The notes below the pieces were generated by a model. That model saw only the letters and a program-made list of their open reading frames with translations. It searched no databases and was not told where the DNA came from. Shown in pieces: positions 38,833 to 46,044 of a DNA stretch of 46,044 nucleotides. The stretch comes from Oscillospiraceae bacterium (GTDB lineage Bacteria > Bacillota > Clostridia > Oscillospirales > Acutalibacteraceae). Position 1 is the stretch's first letter, and every line of letters begins with the position of its first letter. Made by a program: the position numbers and the translations under genes. The DNA lies in the NCBI GenBank assembly GCA_015065925.1, contig SVPL01000012.1, forward strand, positions 1-46,044, in the 5' to 3' direction.

Positions 38833-41211
38833 ATGGAAAAAGTACATTTACTTTGCAATGCTCATTTAGATCCCGCCTGGCTTTGGCCTTGGAATGAAGG
38901 CTTGGCAGAGGCGCTGTCCACCTTTAGAATAGCGGCGGATTTTTGCGAACAGTATGACACCTTTGTGTTCAATCATAACGAAGCGGTGCTTTACGAATGG
39001 GTTGAGGAGCATGAGCCTAAGCTATTTGAAAGAATAAAGGCTCTTGTTAAAAAGGGCAGATGGAAGATAATGGGAGGATGGTATATTCAGCCCGACTGTG
39101 TTATGCCATCGGGAGAAAGCTTTTTATCACAAATCGCCTTGGGCAGGGAATATTTTAAAGAAAAATTCGGGATAGAGCCTACCACCGCCATAAATTTTGA
39201 TCCCTTTGGTCATACCCGCGGTTTGGTGCAGATTTTAAGCAAAACAGGGTTTGACAGTTACATCGCCATGCGCCCCGAAGCCTTTAAGGGCAATTTTATT
39301 TGGAAGGGCGCCGACGGTAGTGAAATACTTGTTTGCCGATGCTTTAAGGGGTATAATTCCCTTAAAGGGCAAGCCCTTGAAAAGATAAAAAATATGATGA
39401 AGGAAAATCCAAATGAAGATGTTTTGCTATGTCCTTGGGGAATTGGAAACCACGGCGGAGGGCCATCTAAAATAGATTTAGAGCAGATAAATGAATTTAT
39501 AAAAGAAAGCGGTATACCTGTTATACATTCATCAGCAGAAGAGTATATGGCAGATTTAGACCGTAGCAAAATGCCCGTTGTAGAGGAAGATTTAGTACCC
39601 TTTGCGGTGGGTTGCTATACATCTATGGTTAGAATTAAACAGGCTAATCGCCGTTTAGAAAATAAAATAGCCCTTACTGAAAAGGCTATGTGTTATGCCG
39701 AAATGACCTCGGATTTTAAGGTGGACAGAGAAGAACTTAAAAAGGCAAAAAAGGCTCTTGCATTTTCTCAGTTCCACGATATTTTACCGGGTTCGGGTAT
39801 TAAAAAGGTTGAGGAAGACGGCCTTAAATGTATGGACTATGGTGAGGAAATAGTTGATAGGCTTTATATGAAAGCCTTTTTAAAACTTACCGCAGGACAA
39901 AAAAAGGCTAAAGAGGGAGAAATCCCTGTTTTGGTGTTTAATCCCCATCCCTTTGAGGTGGAGGAGGATTTTGAGGTTGAATTTTTGCTTCAAAATCAAA
40001 ATTGGGCAGAGGAGGATTGGACCTTCGCTACCGTTTATGATGAACAGGGCAATAAGGTTGCCTCCCAACACGAACAAACCGCAAGCTCCCTTAATTTGGA
40101 TTGGGTTAAAAAGGTTTGCTTCAGGGCAAAGGTTGCGCCTTCATCGGTTAGCAGATTTAACTGCAAATTGCAGGTGTTAAATAAAAACAAATTGCCCCAT
40201 AATGAGTATGAAAATGGCTCTATAACAATAAAAAATGACCATATGACGGCTGCAATCAGTCGCAAAACAGGTCTTATTGAAAAATATATTGTAGACGGCA
40301 AGGAGCGACTTGTAAACGCAGGTAAAATAGAGGTTTATAGAGATAACGAGGACCCTTGGGGTATGACGGTTAATTCCTTTACTGATTATATTGGCGAATT
40401 TACTCTTATGAGTGATGAAGATGCCAACGCCTTTGCGGGTTACCCCAATGAGGAATACAAAAATGTAAGGATTATAGAAGACGGAGAGGTTCGTACCACC
40501 GTTCAGGCTATTTTTAAATATAAACGCTCGGTGGCTGTAGTTGAATATATACTGCCTAAAAACAGCACGCATATAGATGTAAATATTACCCTTTTCTCAA
40601 ATGAAGTTAACCGTATGATAAAGTATAATCTATCTACTGCTTTGGGTGGTCAGCCTATTGGCGAAACTGCATTTGCAGTAAGTAACTATCAAACAAATGA
40701 GGATGAAGTTGTTTTCCAAAAATGGTGCGGATTTAAAAATGAAGATGGGGGAGTGTATGTTATAAATCGCGGGACCTATGGCGGAAGCTTTAACGAAAAG
40801 GATATAAAAATTTCTCTGCTTCGCACCCCGATTTATTCAGCGCATCCTATTGCCGATCGCGACATTGCACCTCATAACAGTTACTGCAATCACATTGATA
40901 TGGGCGAAAGACATTTCTCCTTTAGAATTGTGGCAGAGGGCAACCTTCAAAGTCAGGCACAGATTTTTAATGAACAGCCTCAGGTAATATCCTTCTTTCC
41001 ATCGGGCGAAGGTGAAAAAACGGGTAGCATAGTTACCGTTAATAACCCTGAAATTATAATGTCCTCCTTTAAGAAAAATGCGGAAGGCTATGGACTTGTG
41101 CTTCATAATTTTGCCGACCATCAAAATAAAACTGAGCTTTATATTAAACCTCTTGATAAAAAATTAAAGGTGGATTTCGGAAAATACGAGCTTAAAATTT
41201 TAAAGCTTTAA
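38833..41211 (+). CDS. Alpha-mannosidase, GH38
   Basis: 792 aa from ATG 38833, after AGGAG. The N-terminal catalytic domain has HLDPAWLWPW (zinc His/Asp), FNHNEAVLYEWVEEHEP, KKGRWKIMGGWYIQPDCVMPSGES and NFDPFGHTRGLVQIL, whose Asp is the expected nucleophile. The helical middle domain includes FSQFHDILPGSGIKKVEEDG with a further zinc His. The C-terminal beta-sandwich is complete. It cleaves alpha-mannosides, e.g. from N-glycans. No signal peptide. Convergent with the AraC gene, only 11 nt apart. Confidence 0.95.
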   Translation: MEKVHLLCNAHLDPAWLWPWNEGLAEALSTFRIAADFCEQYDTFVFNHNEAVLYEWVEEHEPKLFERIKALVKKGRWKIMGGWYIQPDCVMPSGESFLSQIALGREYFKEKFGIEPTTAINFDPFGHTRGLVQILSKTGFDSYIAMRPEAFKGNFIWKGADGSEILVCRCFKGYNSLKGQALEKIKNMMKENPNEDVLLCPWGIGNHGGGPSKIDLEQINEFIKESGIPVIHSSAEEYMADLDRSKMPVVEEDLVPFAVGCYTSMVRIKQANRRLENKIALTEKAMCYAEMTSDFKVDREELKKAKKALAFSQFHDILPGSGIKKVEEDGLKCMDYGEEIVDRLYMKAFLKLTAGQKKAKEGEIPVLVFNPHPFEVEEDFEVEFLLQNQNWAEEDWTFATVYDEQGNKVASQHEQTASSLNLDWVKKVCFRAKVAPSSVSRFNCKLQVLNKNKLPHNEYENGSITIKNDHMTAAISRKTGLIEKYIVDGKERLVNAGKIEVYRDNEDPWGMTVNSFTDYIGEFTLMSDEDANAFAGYPNEEYKNVRIIEDGEVRTTVQAIFKYKRSVAVVEYILPKNSTHIDVNITLFSNEVNRMIKYNLSTALGGQPIGETAFAVSNYQTNEDEVVFQKWCGFKNEDGGVYVINRGTYGGSFNEKDIKISLLRTPIYSAHPIADRDIAPHNSYCNHIDMGERHFSFRIVAEGNLQSQAQIFNEQPQVISFFPSGEGEKTGSIVTVNNPEIIMSSFKKNAEGYGLVLHNFADHQNKTELYIKPLDKKLKVDFGKYELKILKL

Positions 41212-41222
41212 ATGTTAAATAT

Positions 41223-41954
41223 CTATTTGGTCCTTATTTTCTTAGGTAGTGAGTTGCATCTTTTTTTAAGTATGCTTCTAAGCTGATTTGTGGAGGAATA
41301 TCCAATTTGTTTTGCAATTTCATCAATGGAAAGGTCGGTTTTTTTAAGAAGCAGTTCTGCCTTTGTGGCTTGCAGCTTTTGCTTCATTTGAATGGGTGTT
41401 AAATTTAAAACCTCTTTAAATACTGCATTGAAGCGCCTATGACTCATATCACAGTAAGCCGCTGCCTCTTGAATTGTATAATTATCATTTTTGCGCATAA
41501 ACTCAAGCGCTTTTTGAAGCTTAAGAATGTTTTTATCGGTGTAGCGTGTCATATTGGCTTGAATTAGGTCTAATGCTTTATATGTTTTGTAAAAATGATT
41601 ACAAGTAATGCTTTGACCATAGTTCGGTATATCCTTTAAAAGCGCAATAATTTCATCATTAATTTTAACCGACTGGGGCGGAAAGCTAAGGTCATCCTCA
41701 TTTGGAAAATAGCGTAGCTTCAAAACCGTTCCGTTACAGTAGGGTTCGGCAAAAACTTTAATATCGGCATACCGTTCGGGTGGGATGTAAAGCATCTCAC
41801 CCTTATTTACTTCAATAACCTTATTTTGGCAAACGGCAATAAGCCTTCCTGCTTCTACCGAGCGAAGGTTGTGATACTTATTTGTATCTTTAGTGTCAAA
41901 GGTTTTGTTTTCGTTGTGCCAATATTTGTATACATGAACTGAATGTCTAAGCAC
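41223..41954 (-). CDS. AraC-family regulator
   Basis: 243 aa from GTG 41954, 9 nt after GGGAGA. The N-terminal part is a cupin-like sensing domain (GRLIAVCQNKVIEVNKGEML; YIPPERYADIKV). The C-terminal double HTH includes YTIQEAAAYCDMSHRRFNAVFKEVLNLTPIQMK and LSIDEIAKQIGYSSTNQLRSILKKR. It is divergent from the large secreted protein gene and convergent with the mannosidase, so either could be its target. Confidence 0.93.
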   Translation of the reverse strand: MLRHSVHVYKYWHNENKTFDTKDTNKYHNLRSVEAGRLIAVCQNKVIEVNKGEMLYIPPERYADIKVFAEPYCNGTVLKLRYFPNEDDLSFPPQSVKINDEIIALLKDIPNYGQSITCNHFYKTYKALDLIQANMTRYTDKNILKLQKALEFMRKNDNYTIQEAAAYCDMSHRRFNAVFKEVLNLTPIQMKQKLQATKAELLLKKTDLSIDEIAKQIGYSSTNQLRSILKKRCNSLPKKIRTK

Positions 41955-41973
41955 CTTTTATACTCTCCCAACA

Positions 41974-42088
41974 TTTTAAAATGGCGAAAAAATGCGTTTT
42001 TTATGTAGAATATAATCTTGATTGAACTAATTAAAAGTGATATTATTAAAATAATGATTTTGATTTCTAAAGAATACCGCCATTTTAA
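41974..42088. promoter_or_regulatory. Divergent control region with a spaced inverted repeat
   Basis: TTAAAATGGCG near 41976 and CGCCATTTTAA near 42078 are perfect 11-bp inverted repeats about 90 bp apart, flanking an AT-rich stretch with a TATAAT at 42011-42016 but no clear -35. Possible AraC-type sites for looping; function unproven. Confidence 0.4.
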
Positions 42089-42145
42089 GAATATCATATG
42101 GCTTTTCAGATGTCAAGATTTTGAATTTCAGGAGGAGAGTTTAAA

Positions 42146-45100
42146 ATGAAAAAAACAGTCGCAATTCTTTTGTCGTTGCTAATGATACTAAGCAGTATAA
42201 CCTGCTTGTTTAGTATAAATGCATCGGCAGAGCAGACAAATCTTATTAAAGACGGTGATTTTGCAGCAGCCGATTTAGATGCAGACACCGCCACAAACTG
42301 GGTAGTGTCGGGAACATCCTACACGCTTGATTTTGAGGAAGGCGCCACAGAAACCCTTCCCGAGGGCGAAGCCTTTAACACAGTAACCTTCAACAGAGAT
42401 AGTTCGGTGGAAAGCGGAACTACATATATCTACAGTCGCTATTCCGTAAGGCTTGAAAGAAATACCGATTATAAAATCAGCTTCTGGGTTAAAAACAACG
42501 GAGTAAAATCCTTTAAATACTATATGTACGAGCCTTTTTATATTAATTTAAACGGCTCTTATAAAACATACGCCTTGCCGAGTGAGGGACAAAACATTTA
42601 CTCTTATGATTACAATAATGGTTCCACCCGCGTAAGCCGTATGGATGTTAACCATATTATAAAGGATGCCACCAATAATGAGGAGCTTCGCAATAAGCCT
42701 TCTTCTATGGCTAGCTTTTCTAATGTTCTTATCGCACCTAATAATCAAGGCGAATGGGTGAAAATTGAGCACACCTTTACAACGGGTAACGATGAATACC
42801 ACGAGGCAAATATTCGCTTAGCCTTTTCGGTTGATGCGATTACAGATAACACCGCCGACAAAACCCTTTCTATTGGCGGAATTGAAATGACTGCAACCCC
42901 CACAAATGCTATTATTGCTACTGCTGAGGCAAATGATTACGACCTTGGTACGGTAGAGCCTTGTTGTGGTGCCGCTGTAGATGCTGACGGCGATGTTACC
43001 TTTACCGCAGTACCCCTTGGCAGTAATAAATTTTTGGGTTGGTATAAGGGTGGTAAGCTTGTAAGCACAAACACTACCTTAACCTATGCTTATAATACTG
43101 ATGATACCGAAAAATATAAAGCAATGTTTGAAGCCTATGGTACAGATGTATCTGACGGCGGCGAAAAATATGCAAACGGTACAAAGGTAGTAACTTATGT
43201 TAAGGCAGACGGTAGCTATGACAATTCTCTCTCAAACGGAGATTGGGCGCTTGCCTCTACCGGCGCACTTACTTTTCAAACGGTTTCCGCAACAACTAAT
43301 AAAGCTCGAAGCGGCTCAAAGTCCTATTATTTAGGCTCCCGTTATTCCTATGCGGGCCGTAATTTTACGGGACTTGAGAAAAACACCGACTACACCTTAA
43401 CCTTCTATTCCTATATGGAGGTTGACCACGCAGATACTGCAGAGGTAAACAGACGCTTTGAACGTGTATATATACTTCCTAAAGATTTAGTGCCCGCTTG
43501 GCCCGCAAGTGACGGTGTTGCAATGGGTTCAATCTCTACAACCGATAGCCGCGTTATAGCAAACTATGGTACAGCTTACGGTACAGGCAGATGGGAAAAA
43601 ATAGAAATTCCATTCAATACAGGTGATAATACAGATGTTACACTTTGGCTTAATTTTGTCGCAACCACCATAACAGGTAAAAATACCGACGGTTGCTATA
43701 TTGACGATATTTCACTTGTATGCAATGCAGTAGAAGAGGATGACGGCGAAGAAGAGGAAGATACAACAATGGATTTTGAAGATATAACCAAATGGGGTAA
43801 GGGCGGTAACGGCTCTAAGCAGATTGAAGGCTATGACGGATATAAATCCCCCGAGACCTATGTTACCGTAAAAGAAAATACAAATGCCACCTATATTAAG
43901 GAGGGCGAAAAATCCATTAAGCTTAACACCCAAACCCGTTGGTTTGACTATAAGCTGGAAGGACTTAAAGCAAATACTAAGTATGCACTTAAATTCTCAT
44001 ACGCAACAAATGAAATGAAGGCTAGCACAGGCGGAGCTCAAACCATAATACTGCCTAATTACGGCATATTCAATTATGCCGCAGAGGGCGCTAAGCTTGG
44101 CGGTATTTATTCCAAGGCAGCTGCTAACGGCTTTTTGCATTATGTAGGTCAGTATGCCTCTATAATGGATGCCGACGGCGTTGGCGCGCCAGATACCTTC
44201 AGCTATTCTGTAAGAAGAATAACTGATGATACCGGCTCTCAGGGAATTGCCGAGGTTGCCAATGTATGGTATAATACCGTTTTGCATTTTGATTCAGGCT
44301 CTGTTAGCGATACTCTTGCCTTTGTTGTTTACGGCAACTGCGCCATAACCTATTTAGATGATATTCAGCTTGTTGAAATTAAAGATGATACCAAATCTCA
44401 AGAGTATTATGCACCTTCTGTAGAGGGGAAAACCGCAACAGGAAGCTATGATACCGATACCGCAACCACAACCCTTTATAAGTCCTGCACCGAGGAAGAT
44501 TATGGCGGTTATCTAGAAGCTCTTGCAGCCGCAAACTTCGCCGAATATGCAACTAATGCCTATGGTGATAATAAATTTGCAACCTACATTAAGGGCAATA
44601 CTACGGTTAATGTAACCTATAATCCATATAATAGCACAATGCTTATTTCCGAGCAGGTTACCGATACCCTGCCACAGAATGAAGAATTAAACACCTACAC
44701 CGACAAAGGCTTACAGCCCCTTATTATTCAGCTTGACCATAACGGTGCAACGGGCGGCGGCATTGGTATGAGCTATATTATCCGCCTTGCCGACGGTAGC
44801 TTTATTATTGTAGATGGCGGTCATACCGAAACTTATTTTGATAATGCTAACCGCCTTTATAAGCTGCTTCGAGAGTATACTCCCGAGGGTGAAATTCAAA
44901 TAGCCGCGTGGCTGCTCACACATTGTCATAGCGACCATATAAGCGGATTTATGAGTTTCCTTGAGCGTTACGGCGCACAGGTTAATGTTGAACAGGTTAT
45001 TTATAATTTCGCTACCTTAGAGCAGTATGAAATAACCGGTGATGATGTTGGAAAGCTTGGTTATACAAGCTTCGAGCTTATGAAAACATATATTGAAATT

Positions 45101-46044
45101 TTATCAAATGCTAAGGTTTCCACCTGCCACAGCGGTTATAGGTATCATATTCGCAACGCGGTAATTGATATTATGTTTACTTTGGAGGACATTTTCCCAA
45201 GTGTACTCGGCACCGATTATACCGATATTAACAACACAAGCACAACCTTTAAAATTTCCTTTACTGATGAAAATGTAGACCAAACCCTACTTATCACAGG
45301 TGACAGTGCAAATACTCAGTGTAATGCAATGCTTAAAAAGTATGCAGGAACCGAGCTTAAATCCACCTTTGTTCAGGCAATTCATCACGGTATTTATTAC
45401 GGTTATTATGAGCTTTATGACAAAATGAATCCCGAGGTTGTATTGTTCCCCGCATCTGCAAACAGACTTATGAATGTTCTTTACCAAAATCAAAATAGCT
45501 ATTTTGTAAAAGAAGACAGCGTTAAAGAGGTTGTTTGCTCCGACTACGGAACCAGAGTTTTCGCACTTCCATACACCGCTCCCGAAGGCTTAACGGGTAT
45601 GAGCAAATTTACACTTCCCGCAGAGCTTGATGTTGTGGCTAATCCCATTAACACCTATGTTGGCGCTTCAATCCGTAAGGCAGACGAAAACCAAAGTCAG
45701 GCTATACGCTTTAAATTCCAAATTCCCGAGCATATTATAAACGCACATACCGAAGACGGCTATGAGGTTGTTGAATATGGTATGATGGTTAGCGAGAATA
45801 GTGCAAATCTTAATTACTATAAGGGCAACAAAGCCTTTGTGAAGAACGAAAACGGCAACAAGGTGTTTAAGGGTGTTGCTTATGATAAAGAACAGGGCAA
45901 AAAGGTAGTTTATGATTATGTAAGCTATCAAAATGCAACCGAAGATTATCTGCGTTCAACACAATATACCTGCGCACTTTATAACATTGGCGTAGATAAA
46001 TACGGCAAAACCGATTATTCTAAGTATGACACAACCTATTATGT
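42146..46044 (+). CDS. Large secreted protein with a metallo-beta-lactamase fold domain (C-terminus outside window)
   Basis: At least 1299 aa, open to the window edge. ATG 42146 follows AGGAGGAGAG. A signal peptide (1-29, cut after ASA) is followed by a carbohydrate-binding-like jelly roll (about 32-255), an InlB-type beta-repeat (about 258-330; FLGWYKGGKLVST), a second jelly roll ending in YIDDISL (about 345-525), an acidic linker (EEDDGEEEED), and a third jelly roll (about 540-750). Then comes a metallo-beta-lactamase fold: IIVDGGH, THCHSDHISGF (His926, His928, Asp930, His931), LITGDSA and QAIHHG. The fold suggests a surface metallo-hydrolase acting on a bound polymer; substrate unknown. 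The gene is divergent from an AraC regulator. Confidence 0.85.
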   Translation, partial: MKKTVAILLSLLMILSSITCLFSINASAEQTNLIKDGDFAAADLDADTATNWVVSGTSYTLDFEEGATETLPEGEAFNTVTFNRDSSVESGTTYIYSRYSVRLERNTDYKISFWVKNNGVKSFKYYMYEPFYINLNGSYKTYALPSEGQNIYSYDYNNGSTRVSRMDVNHIIKDATNNEELRNKPSSMASFSNVLIAPNNQGEWVKIEHTFTTGNDEYHEANIRLAFSVDAITDNTADKTLSIGGIEMTATPTNAIIATAEANDYDLGTVEPCCGAAVDADGDVTFTAVPLGSNKFLGWYKGGKLVSTNTTLTYAYNTDDTEKYKAMFEAYGTDVSDGGEKYANGTKVVTYVKADGSYDNSLSNGDWALASTGALTFQTVSATTNKARSGSKSYYLGSRYSYAGRNFTGLEKNTDYTLTFYSYMEVDHADTAEVNRRFERVYILPKDLVPAWPASDGVAMGSISTTDSRVIANYGTAYGTGRWEKIEIPFNTGDNTDVTLWLNFVATTITGKNTDGCYIDDISLVCNAVEEDDGEEEEDTTMDFEDITKWGKGGNGSKQIEGYDGYKSPETYVTVKENTNATYIKEGEKSIKLNTQTRWFDYKLEGLKANTKYALKFSYATNEMKASTGGAQTIILPNYGIFNYAAEGAKLGGIYSKAAANGFLHYVGQYASIMDADGVGAPDTFSYSVRRITDDTGSQGIAEVANVWYNTVLHFDSGSVSDTLAFVVYGNCAITYLDDIQLVEIKDDTKSQEYYAPSVEGKTATGSYDTDTATTTLYKSCTEEDYGGYLEALAAANFAEYATNAYGDNKFATYIKGNTTVNVTYNPYNSTMLISEQVTDTLPQNEELNTYTDKGLQPLIIQLDHNGATGGGIGMSYIIRLADGSFIIVDGGHTETYFDNANRLYKLLREYTPEGEIQIAAWLLTHCHSDHISGFMSFLERYGAQVNVEQVIYNFATLEQYEITGDDVGKLGYTSFELMKTYIEILSNAKVSTCHSGYRYHIRNAVIDIMFTLEDIFPSVLGTDYTDINNTSTTFKISFTDENVDQTLLITGDSANTQCNAMLKKYAGTELKSTFVQAIHHGIYYGYYELYDKMNPEVVLFPASANRLMNVLYQNQNSYFVKEDSVKEVVCSDYGTRVFALPYTAPEGLTGMSKFTLPAELDVVANPINTYVGASIRKADENQSQAIRFKFQIPEHIINAHTEDGYEVVEYGMMVSENSANLNYYKGNKAFVKNENGNKVFKGVAYDKEQGKKVVYDYVSYQNATEDYLRSTQYTCALYNIGVDKYGKTDYSKYDTTYY

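Overview
The window looks like a chromosomal segment of an anaerobic, spore-forming, low-GC Clostridia member, most likely an Oscillospirales/Ruminococcaceae-type gut or rumen bacterium. The pointers are a spoVAF-type germination gene, two type I dockerins, a PPi-type phosphofructokinase, many glycan-degrading enzymes with AraC regulators, a T-box leader, and AT-rich sigma-A promoters with strong Shine-Dalgarno (SD) sequences. Taxonomy is inferred from gene content only.

Layout. 1-2.2 kb: the end of a LacZ-type beta-galactosidase and a spoVAF-like gene. 2.2-4.9 kb: serS and a PPi-phosphofructokinase on the minus strand. 5.1-8.9 kb: a secreted two-esterase protein with a central dockerin. 9-10.3 kb: a phosphoribosyltransferase-like gene and a membrane-anchored unknown. 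10.4-12.3 kb: htpG. 12.6-13.5 kb: two XRE regulators facing a small Cys-rich gene across paired operators. 13.5-18.6 kb: a T-box leader and an operon of aspS, gatA and gatB. 18.7-19.6 kb: a flavin reductase and a TrpR-like regulator. 19.7-24.1 kb: GH28, a GH63-like enzyme and an AraC regulator. 24.2-30 kb: gltX, a cohesin-like/repeat/dockerin surface protein, and glnS. 30-33 kb: NIF3, LemA, an FNT-like channel and an unknown. 33-36 kb: rpmH-rnpA-yidD-yidC-khpB. 36.1-38.1 kb: tRNA(CAU), a broken and an intact tRNA-Trp, and a barnase/barstar cassette between two duplicated hairpin arrays. 38.1-46 kb: a NodB-type deacetylase, a GH38 alpha-mannosidase, an AraC regulator and the start of a large secreted metallo-beta-lactamase-fold protein that runs off the window.

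The two most unusual systems are as follows. (1) In the aspS operon the AspRS carries a complete GatC-like domain fused to its C-terminus. It is followed by a short GatA that has lost the catalytic Lys and cis-Ser, then by a normal-looking GatB. glnS is present in the same window, so this assembly would serve Asn-tRNA formation: a covalently tethered transamidosome with an apparently broken glutaminase. (2) Downstream of tRNA-Trp, a cassette of about 1.27 kb encoding a barnase-type RNase and barstar lies between ~300-bp direct repeats. Each repeat holds the tRNA 3' end, its terminator, an array of about nine short hairpins joined by GATTACAT-type linkers, and a promoter. Stem sequences covary between the two arrays. 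A third item is a dispersed family of nested palindromic elements (three copies), one with its core inverted relative to its flanks.
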